A stretch of 64,000 nt of DNA from Evansella clarkii (GTDB taxonomy: Bacteria > Bacillota > Bacilli > Bacillales > Salisediminibacteriaceae), in contig NZ_KV917376.1 in assembly GCF_002019695.1 (NCBI RefSeq), positions 1,691,047 to 1,755,046 on the forward strand, read 5' to 3'. Of the stretch, positions 44,933 to 53,975 are shown piece after piece. A program made the position numbers and the translations under genes. The first letter of the stretch is position 1; the number at the start of each line of letters is the position of its first letter. The notes under the pieces were generated by a model that did no database searches, was not told the DNA's origin, and saw nothing but the letters and a program-made list of their open reading frames with translations.

Positions 44933-45034
44933 ATGAAAAGTGAACTTGATTTTTTTATCGGACTTATATGGGCTTCCGTTCTTAGTCTTCCATTATGGGG
45001 AATTATCTTGTTTTTAGTGTGGCTTGCTGTTTAA
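44933..45034 (+). CDS. Small single-span membrane protein (33 residues)
   Basis: A short open frame read directly from the sequence: it begins MKSELDFFIG and ends LFLVWLAV, with a hydrophobic helix covering residues 7-33 and one Pro in the middle. GGAAGGAAGTGGTGG lies just before the ATG, and a strong hairpin follows the stop, so it looks like a complete small transcription unit. I do not recognise a family. The charged N-terminus (Lys2, Glu4, Asp6) and hydrophobic rest are those of small membrane regulators or stress peptides, but no role can be assigned. Confidence 0.55.
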   Translation: MKSELDFFIGLIWASVLSLPLWGIILFLVWLAV

Positions 45035-45057
45035 GGTGAGGTTACCGTCACTAAAGA

Positions 45058-45124
45058 AGTAAGCCGCCAGATCTGGAATGCCTCCTTTAACAAAAGGAAG
45101 AACCAGCACTTTGACGGCTTACTT
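45058..45124. terminator. Terminator between small membrane protein and minus-strand ORF
   Basis: AAGTAAGCCG/CGGCTTACTT outer stem with further inner pairing. It can serve both convergent units. Confidence 0.7.
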
Positions 45125-45133
45125 AACTGAATG

Positions 45134-45433
45134 CTAAATCCACTCAATTATTTCGTCATCGTCCTCTGAATTATCACTGACCTTTACTTTAGCCAGGCGG
45201 ATCATGTTGACATTATGCAGATTGATTATTGCCTTATCCAGGCGGATCCACTGATTTTTTTCCCGCTCAAGCCAGTCATTTACCCTGTGGCTTGGATTTT
45301 CTGTGAAATATGCTGTTTCCTGCTCGCCATTTGTAAAAGTGAAAAAAAGCTTATACCTCTCAGTCAACGGATACAACTCCTTGTTTGTTAAAATTCTGTT
45401 CAGATAAGGTATACCCTCTGGAAGCCCCTTCAT
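45134..45433 (-). CDS. Protein of unknown function
   Basis: A 99-residue soluble protein not recognised by family. It looks folded (alternating strand-like FFTFTNGEQETAYF and helix-like VNDWLEREKNQWIRLDKAIINL) and ends in an acidic tail (SDNSEDDDEIIEWI). No clear ribosome site precedes the ATG, so the start is uncertain. The terminator behind it supports a real gene. Confidence 0.5.
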   Translation of the reverse strand: MKGLPEGIPYLNRILTNKELYPLTERYKLFFTFTNGEQETAYFTENPSHRVNDWLEREKNQWIRLDKAIINLHNVNMIRLAKVKVSDNSEDDDEIIEWI

Positions 45434-45548
45434 ATCATAAATATAATGTTTTTTTTAACAAAATTTGTGTGGAAATATTGAAAAAAATGGAATTGGAGGA
45501 GGGCACTTTAATTAAAGGGGCACATTATCGAGTGCCTTTTTATCTTGG

Positions 45549-46000
45549 GAGTTGACCTACCATTCAAGTAGTGCAAGGCCGCCTTGCATCCCTTGAAAGT
45601 GAGTTGACCTACCATTCAAGTAGTGCAAGGGCGTCTTGCATCCCTTGAAAGTGAGTTGATCGTCCACTCAAGTAGTGCAAGGGCGTCTTGCATCCCTTGA
45701 AAGTGAGTTGACCGTCCACTCAAGTAGTGCAAGAGCGTCTTGCATCCCTTGAAAGTGAGTTGATCGTCCACTCAAGTAGTGCAAGGGCGTCTTGCATCCC
45801 TTGAAAGTGAGTTGACCGTCCACTCAAGTAGTGCAAGAGCGTCTTGCATCCCTTGAAAGTGAGTTGACCGTCCACTCAAGTAGTGCAAGGGCGTCTTGCA
45901 TCCCTTGAAAGTGAGTTGATCGTCCACTCAAGTAGTGCAAGAGCGTCTTGCATCCCTTGAAAGTGAGTTGACCGTCCACTCAAGTAGTGCAAGAGCGTCC
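45549..46000. repeat. Tandem array, exact 52 bp period, 9 units
   Basis: GAGTTGA landmarks fall at 45549, 45601, 45653, 45705, 45757, 45809, 45861, 45913 and 45965 (52 bp each), the last unit cut off near 45999. Each unit has TCAAG/CTTGA and TGCAAG/CTTGCA nested inverted repeats around GCAAGAGCGTCTTGCAT. Units differ at only a few sites (GGG/GAG, ACC/ATC). Confidence 0.95.
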
Positions 46001-46019
46001 AGGGGTTCAGAATAAGCAT

Positions 46020-46215
46020 CCGATTCAATAAATAGACGGAATAATTCCGCTTAATTCGTAACTATTATAAAAAAGCGGTTAAATAGACGGAGAGATTCCG
46101 CCTATTAACTCGAAAAATACAAAAATGGTTGATTTTAAGATACATAACCGGAAAGCTTCCCCTTAAATCCCAACAAACGGGCTGCTATCTGTATTTAAGC
46201 GGAAAATATCCGGTT
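46020..46215. repeat. Degenerate AATAGACGG / ATTCCG repeat region
   Basis: AATAGACGGAATAATTCCGC (46031) and AATAGACGGAGAGATTCCGC (46082) are 51 bp apart; looser ACCGGAAAGCTTCC and AGCGGAAAATATCCGG copies follow. No gene. Confidence 0.55.
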
Positions 46216-46217
46216 AT

Positions 46218-46373
46218 CCCGATGTAACCGTCCGTAAAACTCCCGCCTCAAAACATGAGTGGAAGCGAAGATGTTCTTTATGCGTAAGATAACGGACGCT
46301 AACATCCCGATTGGTTCAACTAACAATCAGTGGGGGATGAATAACTCCCACCACTGATTGAAGGTTCACTTTA
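46218..46373 (+). repeat. Two-hairpin dispersed element, copy 3
   Basis: A 156 bp copy with CGTCCGTAAAACTCCCGCC, GCTAACATCCCGATTGG, an AATCAGTGGGGG/CCACTGATT hairpin and the TTCACTTTAT end. Confidence 0.85.
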
Positions 46374-46435
46374 TTTTACTTTTATTGACTACCCACTTAA
46401 GGAACCGACATCTTAATTAAAGGGGAGTGAGCATG

Positions 46436-47485
46436 TTAAACAGAGGTGTCATGGTTCCTTCCAGGAACGTTTAATTTCCTGTCCTGATTTCTGCTGCTGA
46501 CTCTCCGTTCATTGTGCTGCTGTTTGATTCTGTTTCTGTAATTTTCTCTTTTTGTGTTTGAACCATATGCTTCTTGCTTCTTCTTTTGCTTATTGTCATC
46601 TGATTTTTTATCATTTGCTTCCAGTACGGTTTCTCCTTCCACTTCCTCATCAACTTTAGAGAGAGGGAGACCCATTTTTCTTCGGTAAAGGACAGCGTTA
46701 ATTTCTGCGCCAGTAACAAGGATAATGCCTATAATAAACAGCCAGAGCATCAGAACGATGATACCTCCAAGGCTTCCGTACGTCTCGTTGTAATTTCCGA
46801 AGTTGCTTACATAAATGGAAAAACCAAAGGAAACAACTTGCCAGGCGAGAGTAGCGAAAACAGCCCCTGGTATTGCCAGTTTAAAAGGAACTTTTTTATT
46901 GGGTGCAAAGTGATACAGTGCAGACATGATCGCTGCTATAACTACGAAACTAATGGTCCAGCGAAGGACATGCAGTAAAAACTCCATTTGCTCCGGCACA
47001 GGCACCACTGCGTTTATCCCATCAATGATGACATCCCCGAATATTGGGAGAACGAGTGCAATTACTAAAGCAACGATTATTCCTAGCGTTAACGCCATGG
47101 AGACCAGTCTCGCTTTTAGAAAAGGCCGGTCGCTTTCTACGTTATAAGCCCGGTTCTGCGCCTTCATAAACGCATTCATCCCTGTGGATGCTGACCAGAG
47201 AGTACCGAGGATCCCGATAGTCAGAAGACCGCCCCTTTGTTCTGTGACGATATCGTAAATCTGGTCCTCGAATAAATTAGCTACCTCTTCAGGGACAGCG
47301 CTGTTAACCAGTTCCATCGCTCTTTGAGGATCAATATTTAAGTAAGGCACAATGGATATAATTAAAATTAGCAGAGGTATTAATGCCAGTAAATAATAAT
47401 AGGCCTGCGCAGCTCCGAGAAGGGGGACACTATCATTCTGAAACTCTTTTATCAATGCTTTTACATAACGAACTGCTTTATTCAT
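46436..47485 (-). CDS. YihY/BrkB family membrane protein
   Basis: A 349-residue integral membrane protein of the YihY family (once misnamed ribonuclease BN). Typical pieces are AAQAYYYLLALIPLLILI in the first helix, NLFEDQIYDIV, GILGTLWSASTGMNAFMKAQNRAY and the last helix before TGAEINAVLYRR. Six helices are expected. The C-terminal 75 residues are charged and Lys/Asn/Arg-rich, presumably cytoplasmic. Function is not established. The start has AGGGAGGC upstream. Confidence 0.9.
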   Translation of the reverse strand: MNKAVRYVKALIKEFQNDSVPLLGAAQAYYYLLALIPLLILIISIVPYLNIDPQRAMELVNSAVPEEVANLFEDQIYDIVTEQRGGLLTIGILGTLWSASTGMNAFMKAQNRAYNVESDRPFLKARLVSMALTLGIIVALVIALVLPIFGDVIIDGINAVVPVPEQMEFLLHVLRWTISFVVIAAIMSALYHFAPNKKVPFKLAIPGAVFATLAWQVVSFGFSIYVSNFGNYNETYGSLGGIIVLMLWLFIIGIILVTGAEINAVLYRRKMGLPLSKVDEEVEGETVLEANDKKSDDNKQKKKQEAYGSNTKRENYRNRIKQQHNERRVSSRNQDRKLNVPGRNHDTSV

Positions 47486-47569
47486 GTCTTTGCCTCCCTG
47501 TCTTTTAATCTATATGTATATCCCCTCAAATAGTAATGATTAATCACTTAAGTCAGACAGAGCAGAAAA

Positions 47570-47602
47570 AACGGCAGGGACATAGAGTCTCTGCCGTCAT
47601 TA
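47570..47602 (-). terminator. Terminator (minus strand), likely of the large protease gene
   Basis: ACGGCAGGGACATAGAGTCTCTGCCGT forms a stem; read on the minus strand it ends in a run of T. Confidence 0.65.
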
Positions 47603-47609
47603 ATTTTAT

Positions 47610-47868
47610 TAAGCTTTGAGGCTGCTATTTATTTAAATCAATTTCTTTATGCAAGATCTCAATCATTAACACGAACATTATCTTAAAGGTTGCTTTGTTG
47701 TTCGATTTACGCTTCAGACAGTCGCGTTCTGCGGGCACGGCTTCAACTAATTTTTGATGGCTGAACGCCGTCAAAAATGGATTTTCAGCTTCTCATGCTT
47801 TTCCCGCCAGAGTCGCCGTCTTACGCTGCAATCGAAAAGTAATGTTTGTCTTTTTTATTCAAAGCTTA
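47610..47868. repeat. Long hairpin-like intergenic element, copy 2
   Basis: Bounded by the inverted pair TAAGCTTTGA/TCAAAGCTTA, with inner TTCGATT/AATCGAA. The core (TTCTGCGGGCACGGCTTC and CTTTTCCCGCCAGAGTCGCC) is related to the elements at 24.3 and 55.1 kb. Confidence 0.65.
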
Positions 47869-47890
47869 TATAGGAAATTCGTTCATTTAT

Positions 47891-50800
47891 TTAATCCTGC
47901 CAGTTTTCCATCAGCTGTTCAGCATTGCTTCTTAATAGTTCTTTTGTTTCCTCTGAAGCATCGCGCAAATGGTTGCTGTCGATGAGGGAAATAAATCTTT
48001 CCAGCTGACTTAGTGCCTGCCTGACTCTGCCATTGTTGTAATGCTGTTCGGCATTCTCAAGCGTGCCGGCTAACTGGTTGGCGGCCTGTCTGCTGATTTT
48101 TCCTTCTTCATATAAGCTGTCGATCAGCTGATAGAGAGATTCTGCAGTTACAGGAGCGAGCACAGTAATTTTACCATCTGCGTTGGCGCTTGACGTATTT
48201 CCGGCTGTGTCGGTAATAGATATCGTTACAACAGCCCCTTCAAAGTAAGCATCAGGCGCAGTCCAGGTGCCAGTGTAAACTCCAGGCTCTGTTTCTTCCA
48301 TAGAGTTACTATGGGCAGAAGCTGGCTGATTTGCCCCTGGGATACTTACAGTAAAGCTTGCTTCGCCTCCTTCTTTGTCACTTTCGAAAGATACAGTAAC
48401 TGTTTCACCAGGTTTGACGGCCATATCTTCGGCAGGCTCTACATTCTCAATCGCCGGCGCAGTGGTGTCCACAAAAATAGTCAGTTCCTCTGTTGTTGTA
48501 TTTCCTGCCAGGTCCGCAGCTTCTACAAGTATAGTGTTTTCTCCTTCATCGAGAAGAACTCTTTCAGAGAAGGATCCGTCTTCATCAAAAGCTGCTTCGC
48601 TGCCATTTATAAGAACAGAAGCGAGGTTTTCGTCAGATGCTGTACCTGCTACTGTGGCCACTTCCCTGTTCGTAATGGAGCCATCGGCAGGGGAGTCGAT
48701 ACTTATTTCCGGCAGGACGGTATCTCTGATAACAGTAACTGTCCCGGAAGGATCTGATACTCCGTCAGGAATTTCCGCAGTAACATAGATTTCGTTGTCA
48801 CCTTCGGCTAAATCAATTTCAGCACTGAACCTTCTGTCTTCTGATTCAACTACAGCAGCTGGTTCACCGTTATTATAAACAGTTACTTCACTTTCAGCTG
48901 TCACTGAACCGGTTACTTCGATTGTTTCTTCTGCTGTATATGTCTGGTCGGCAGGTGTTTCAATTACCGGAGCTTCAAGAGAATACGCTACATTAGCACG
49001 TATCATGAAGTTTCCGTTGTCAAAATGAGGCTGGAAAGCTCCCTGGATGTACAGGTAGGAACGTTCTGCATTTGGATGTTCTTCATCGGTTCCTACCGCA
49101 GGAGACAGATCGCCGATTTGATCCTGCAGCGTTGTAATAAAGAAGTCACGGTCAGTAACAAAGCCGAACTCGGAAAGGTCGATATAGTTCCAGCCGCCTC
49201 GTTCAACTTCTACCGGTACTGGGCCGATAACCCTGCTGTCTGGATTGCCGTTCGCATCTGTATCGTAAACAACGATATTAATTTCATTCCCGCCAGGAGA
49301 AGGGAAGTCAGTACCCCAGATGTACATATTCACTCCCCTGAGCTGAGCCATATCGTCCGGAGTAAACTTAACCCCGAGTCCGTTGCCTGCAGCATTCAGT
49401 ACAAGGGCGTTTTCGGCGACACCGGTATCATAGGCGATTTCATCCTCATAGCCAATGAATGGGCGAAGCTCCACTGTAAGTTCTGTAACTTCCCCGCCGG
49501 AAATTTCAACAGGCACTTCCTCCAGATTATATCCGTCCGCACTAATGCGAAGCGTGTACTCTCCTTCAAAAAGGGTTAAATCAAACGCTCCTGTTTCGTC
49601 AGAAGTCACTTCAGAAACCCGCGGATCTTCTAAAACCCGAATAGCTGCATCTGCCACAGGCTCCCCAGTACGCTGATCCACAATAGCTCCCTCAACGGTG
49701 CCTGACGGAAGCGGCTCCATCATAAAGTTTTGAACAGTTGTAGTATCTTCTTCTACAGTAACTTCAGCTTCCTGCGGATAGTAGCCATAGGCTTCAGCCC
49801 GCACTGTCCATGATCCCCCGTCTTCATTTGCAGCATGGCGAAGATCGTACGTGCCGTCTACAGGATTTGTGCGTGCTGTGCGGTTCGTTTCCAGTACAGT
49901 AACAGTACCTGAAACCGGAAGGCCGCTTTCTGACAACATAAGCTGGCTGCTGTTGCTGACTTTTTCAAAATTGTAAGCTGATGAATCTTTCTGTATTTTA
50001 TAATCGATTACAGGCGAAGCAGGTTTTTCATCCTTTACTTCCATGTCTGATTTTTCCGTTTGTTTTGGTTCGGAAATATAATCCACATTGTCCGTTGTTC
50101 TAGTGACAAGGACTTCGTCGATATACCAGCCAGGATAGGTAACGGATCCGTCTGTATCGAAATGAAATCTTAACTGGATTGTTTCATCTGTATAGTCTGA
50201 GAGAGAGATTTCGTCATGCCCCCAGGCTTGTGCCCTGCCTGTATAAGTGGCCAGAGTATCCCAGGAGTCCCCTCCGTCGCTGCTTGCCTGGACATAGCCG
50301 TAATCCCAGTTGTTTTCGATATCCTGCCAGTAGGAGAAGCTCAGCTCAGCGGAGGTCTGCCCGCTTAAATCAATCTCAGGGCTCATAATCCAGCTGTCTT
50401 CATTATTGTTATAATTTCCTGTCAGATTTGTTCCCCATAAGTTACCGCCTGTAAGCGACTCTCCAGGACCGGATACAGGGTCGCCCCAAGCCCAGGAATT
50501 ATTGGATCCGCCTGTTGTAAATCCACCATCGTCTTCCCCGAAGTTACTGTGATAAACAACTTCAACGGAAGGAGCCACTGCGGAAGCTTCATTGGAACGG
50601 TCACTTTCATTATTGGAAAAATCGTAAGCTGTTACGGTATAAAAATACTCCTGGCCGCCCTCTGTATCTGAATCTGTGAATCTGGTATTTGAGGTAGACC
50701 CGAGCAATTCATAATTGTCTCCGCCGTCGGTAGAGCGGTAGACATTATAACCAGCTACATCCATATCGCCTGGAGCCTCCCAATTAAGGGTAATTCCGAT

Positions 50801-53200
50801 AGAACTCGATAAGGCTTCCAGGTTTTCAGGAGCGCCTGGTGGATCCGTATCTGCTCCCACAAGGTTTACATCATCAACATACCATCCATTGTAGGCTACG
50901 CTGTGATCTGTAACGTGAAGAAAAGCAACAAATACCGGGTCAGATGAACCAGCGTAGTCATTGAGGTCAATGAATAAGTCTCTCCATTGCTGGTCCCTGC
51001 TCGTTACTTCATGAACGATTTCCCAGTTTTCGCCGTAATCGCCACTGACAGCTGCAACACCAAAGTCCCAGCCATTTTCATAGTCAAACCAGTGGCTCAG
51101 GCGTACAGACGCTTCGTCTGTGTCCCGAAGATCCAACGGTGGAAGCAATAGCATATCGTCCGCATTATGTGAATAAGAACCATCAAGGTTTGTGCCTATA
51201 AGCCGGCTTCCCGCCACTGGATTCGGACTTGCACCGGATGGTTCTCCCCATTCCCAGTCGCCTTCCATCATCCAGCCAACAGGGAAATTCTCAAAGTCCT
51301 GCTGGTATTCATCCGGCACTACACCGAATTCTATTGTAACGGAGTACCGGTCGGTAGCTGCGGTATTACCGCCAAAGTCTCTTGCGATAACCTGGTACTC
51401 AAAGCCAGGCTCCTGTACAAACATATACGGGATATATCCTTCGTAGCTGCCTTCCAGGTGATCGCCTGATTTTCGTTCCATAGGGATGAGGACATCATAA
51501 TTGTGGTCCTCATGGCTTACTAGTATTTCAGCCCTTGTCACAGCGATATCGTCTGTAATTTTTGCTTCCACAAGAAGGTCAAGCCCAGCGAAAGCAAAAT
51601 CAAAAGGTGTATGTTCAATTTCCGGTGGTGTATCATCCGTGCCTTCTGTTAATACACTGCCGGAAATCCTTCCAAGTCCATCTGCGATACTTGCAACAGC
51701 ATCGTATGCATTGATCAGCCCAACCCCATAACCATCATTGGGAACGGAGGTATACTGGCTGTCTGTTAACGGAATAGCTGTTTCGTCCATGATTTCTTCC
51801 AGTTCATCAATTGTTAAGGAAGCATCAATGGATAAGAGTAAAGAAGCGACTCCGGCTATGTGCGGTGAAGCCATAGATGTGCCATTCCAGCCGCCTTCAT
51901 ACCCGTTTCCTGGTACGGCAGATCGGATATTTACTCCTGGAGCTGATATGTTTGGCTTCTGGTCTCCATCATAGTTTGCCGGCCCGCGGCTGGAGAAGCT
52001 GGCAACGGCATCATTGCTGTCAGTAGCTGCAACCGCATAGCTTTCCGGATAGTTTGATGGAGGTGTAACTGTCTGTGCTCCCGGTCCTGAGTTGCCGGCG
52101 GAGAATACAGGTAGTATGCCGGAATCACGCCAGGCCTGTACCATTGGACGGAACCATTCACTTATACCTGGCGAGCCGCCCCATGAGTTTTGCACGATAT
52201 CAGGCGCGAGGTTCGGATCCCCGTTTGGTGCAAGCATGAATTCACCAGATGCAAGAAGGTCGGCCTGGCTTCCTCCTAAGGCAGAAAATGCCCGGGCCGC
52301 AATCCACTGTGCATCAGGTGCAACCCCAATAATATTTGTTCCATCTGGTCCTTGCCCCATCACTGTACCAGTAACATGGGTACCGTGTTCCAGGGTATCC
52401 ACAGGAAGGGAAGAACTGCCAATCCGGTCCAGCCAATTGCCGGACGGGTCAGGGTTATCAGGGTCTTCAGGGTTATATCCACGGAAATTTTCCTTCAGTG
52501 CTTCATGGTCCCACTGGACACCTGTGTCGATGACACCGACTACAATTCCCTGTCCTGTAGCTCCAAAGGCCTCCCATGCTTCAGGTGCCTGTACTCTGTC
52601 AATATTCCATTCGATATTATCGTCAGTAACGGACAGAGGAGGTTCATCCGTTTTCTCCGGTAAAACTAATTCGATCATCTCGTTTTCAGTTATTCTCTCT
52701 ACTTCTGGAAAAAATGATAGTTTTTCTACTACCTCTTTTGTAGCTGTTACTGAAATGACATTCATAATGTAGAAGCTTTCGTACTCTTTTACATCTCCCT
52801 GATCGAGAGCCTGTTCTAAGGTGGACAGGAGAGGGGCTTGAGTAGTTTCTGCAGTTGTCCGTAACGCGTCAACTACCGCATATCTTGCTGCCATTTTTTG
52901 ATTATATGCTGTTGTTTCCGGACCAGCCTGCTGTTTAGCTTCGGCTGCAACTTTAGAGGTATCAACCTGTTCGGACAATTCAATGAGTACGTCCACATAT
53001 TCTTCTTTTTCAAATTCTTTTTTGACCTTATTGTCGATCTTAGAAGAGGCTGCTGACTTTGTTGATTCTTTTAAGGTGGTGATTTCTGAGGCATTTCCTG
53101 GTGAGTTGGCGCCTGCTGTTAAAGCTGTAAATGGTGTCAATAGCAGCAGCAGGGTAAGGAGAACTGCAATACGTTTTGTAAAGCGGTGATTAATTACCAT
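47891..53200 (-). CDS. bpr: Giant secreted subtilisin-like protease, bacillopeptidase F type
   Basis: A 1769-residue exported S8 protease. Signal peptide about 1-30; I9-type propeptide about 60-175; catalytic domain about 200-500 with Asp225 (VIDTGVQWDH), His272 (EHGTHVTG), oxyanion Asn370 (FSAGN) and Ser442 (NGTSMASPHIAG). Downstream are two beta-sandwich domains starting YQQDFENFPVGW (about 665) and VVYHSNFGEDDGGF (about 895), a fibronectin III-like domain between them, two carboxypeptidase-regulatory-like domains (about 1115-1290), a galactose-binding-like region, bacterial Ig-like domains (about 1425-1690) and a C-terminal FIMAH-like domain (LYQLIDSLYEEGKI). Very acidic. Longer than the roughly 1430 residues usual for Bpr. 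The start has AAAAGGGAGG upstream. Confidence 0.93.
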   Translation of the reverse strand: MVINHRFTKRIAVLLTLLLLLTPFTALTAGANSPGNASEITTLKESTKSAASSKIDNKVKKEFEKEEYVDVLIELSEQVDTSKVAAEAKQQAGPETTAYNQKMAARYAVVDALRTTAETTQAPLLSTLEQALDQGDVKEYESFYIMNVISVTATKEVVEKLSFFPEVERITENEMIELVLPEKTDEPPLSVTDDNIEWNIDRVQAPEAWEAFGATGQGIVVGVIDTGVQWDHEALKENFRGYNPEDPDNPDPSGNWLDRIGSSSLPVDTLEHGTHVTGTVMGQGPDGTNIIGVAPDAQWIAARAFSALGGSQADLLASGEFMLAPNGDPNLAPDIVQNSWGGSPGISEWFRPMVQAWRDSGILPVFSAGNSGPGAQTVTPPSNYPESYAVAATDSNDAVASFSSRGPANYDGDQKPNISAPGVNIRSAVPGNGYEGGWNGTSMASPHIAGVASLLLSIDASLTIDELEEIMDETAIPLTDSQYTSVPNDGYGVGLINAYDAVASIADGLGRISGSVLTEGTDDTPPEIEHTPFDFAFAGLDLLVEAKITDDIAVTRAEILVSHEDHNYDVLIPMERKSGDHLEGSYEGYIPYMFVQEPGFEYQVIARDFGGNTAATDRYSVTIEFGVVPDEYQQDFENFPVGWMMEGDWEWGEPSGASPNPVAGSRLIGTNLDGSYSHNADDMLLLPPLDLRDTDEASVRLSHWFDYENGWDFGVAAVSGDYGENWEIVHEVTSRDQQWRDLFIDLNDYAGSSDPVFVAFLHVTDHSVAYNGWYVDDVNLVGADTDPPGAPENLEALSSSIGITLNWEAPGDMDVAGYNVYRSTDGGDNYELLGSTSNTRFTDSDTEGGQEYFYTVTAYDFSNNESDRSNEASAVAPSVEVVYHSNFGEDDGGFTTGGSNNSWAWGDPVSGPGESLTGGNLWGTNLTGNYNNNEDSWIMSPEIDLSGQTSAELSFSYWQDIENNWDYGYVQASSDGGDSWDTLATYTGRAQAWGHDEISLSDYTDETIQLRFHFDTDGSVTYPGWYIDEVLVTRTTDNVDYISEPKQTEKSDMEVKDEKPASPVIDYKIQKDSSAYNFEKVSNSSQLMLSESGLPVSGTVTVLETNRTARTNPVDGTYDLRHAANEDGGSWTVRAEAYGYYPQEAEVTVEEDTTTVQNFMMEPLPSGTVEGAIVDQRTGEPVADAAIRVLEDPRVSEVTSDETGAFDLTLFEGEYTLRISADGYNLEEVPVEISGGEVTELTVELRPFIGYEDEIAYDTGVAENALVLNAAGNGLGVKFTPDDMAQLRGVNMYIWGTDFPSPGGNEINIVVYDTDANGNPDSRVIGPVPVEVERGGWNYIDLSEFGFVTDRDFFITTLQDQIGDLSPAVGTDEEHPNAERSYLYIQGAFQPHFDNGNFMIRANVAYSLEAPVIETPADQTYTAEETIEVTGSVTAESEVTVYNNGEPAAVVESEDRRFSAEIDLAEGDNEIYVTAEIPDGVSDPSGTVTVIRDTVLPEISIDSPADGSITNREVATVAGTASDENLASVLINGSEAAFDEDGSFSERVLLDEGENTILVEAADLAGNTTTEELTIFVDTTAPAIENVEPAEDMAVKPGETVTVSFESDKEGGEASFTVSIPGANQPASAHSNSMEETEPGVYTGTWTAPDAYFEGAVVTISITDTAGNTSSANADGKITVLAPVTAESLYQLIDSLYEEGKISRQAANQLAGTLENAEQHYNNGRVRQALSQLERFISLIDSNHLRDASEETKELLRSNAEQLMENWQD

Positions 53201-53350
53201 AAGATCCTCCCTTTTAATTTATTTACAGGGACAGCGGTTTTACAAAATGACCACTCCTCTCTCTGCCAGATTACCTGTATATGATTGCTGAATATTTCCA
53301 GGGGAAGCAGGATGGGGAAAAGGGAGAGCCGCCACGCGCTGCTGAAATAA

Positions 53351-53644
53351 TTACTTAAAGAGCAAGTAACGCTCAATGCCTGCTGGCGAACGGATATATT
53401 GGGTAAGGGATAACAGCTGCAAACTCTCCGTTATTCCACCCATTTTCCCCAACTTTAAGCCCTCTTCAGCAATGTAGTTATTATAGTATTTGTAATTTTC
53501 TAATAACACAAATTGGTTATTTCGGGCAATTTCTTCCAAATAGGCTAAATCAGACGAGATTATGATAAGAGAAGTTCTATCAATATCTGGAAAAATGATT
53601 TTTTTGAGGAGAAAAGCCAAATAACCACGAAAACAAATTTCCAA
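53351..53644 (-). CDS. Possible small ORF, function unknown
   Basis: A 97-codon frame upstream of the large protease gene. The product is not recognised (ISSDLAYLEEIARNNQF, GGITESLQLLSLTQYIRSP). It would need a TTG start with no ribosome site, so it may be chance or a remnant of a degraded gene. The surrounding 53201-53806 holds no other recognisable feature. Confidence 0.2.
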   Translation of the reverse strand: MEICFRGYLAFLLKKIIFPDIDRTSLIIISSDLAYLEEIARNNQFVLLENYKYYNNYIAEEGLKLGKMGGITESLQLLSLTQYIRSPAGIERYLLFK

Positions 53645-53806
53645 TTTAATGGGGAAATACTATTGGTGATAGTCGATAAAGCCCTATTTAATTACCTATA
53701 TTTGTATTTTTTAGGATTTAAAATAATAGTTTTTTATGACAAAAACATTCCAGGTGTTCAATTAAACCCGTGTTAGAAGATATAATAGAAAAAAATACTA
53801 TTTTTT

Positions 53807-53957
53807 CCCGATGTAACCGTCCGTAAAATTCCCGCCTCAAAATATGAGTGGAAGTGAAGATGTTCAGGCGGGAGATAACGGACGCTAACATCCCGATTGG
53901 TTCAGCTAACAATCAGTGGTGAGGAACAAAATCTCCACTGATTGAAGGTTCACTTTA
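53807..53957 (+). repeat. Two-hairpin dispersed element, copy 4
   Basis: A 151 bp copy (CGTCCGTAAAATTCCCGCC with GGCGGGAGATAACGGACG, GCTAACATCCCGATTGG, AATCAGTGG/CCACTGATT, TTCACTTTAT). It ends immediately before the ribosome site of the M42 peptidase. Confidence 0.85.
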
Positions 53958-53975
53958 TAATTGGAGGAGATTAGT

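Noticed and set aside
45549-46000. Possible CRISPR array
   Set aside because: All 52 bp of each unit are conserved, with no unique spacers, and no cas genes are near.
52092-52772. 226-codon frame antisense to the large protease gene
   Set aside because: Lies opposite the conserved catalytic domain; Pro/Ser-rich shadow without a ribosome site.
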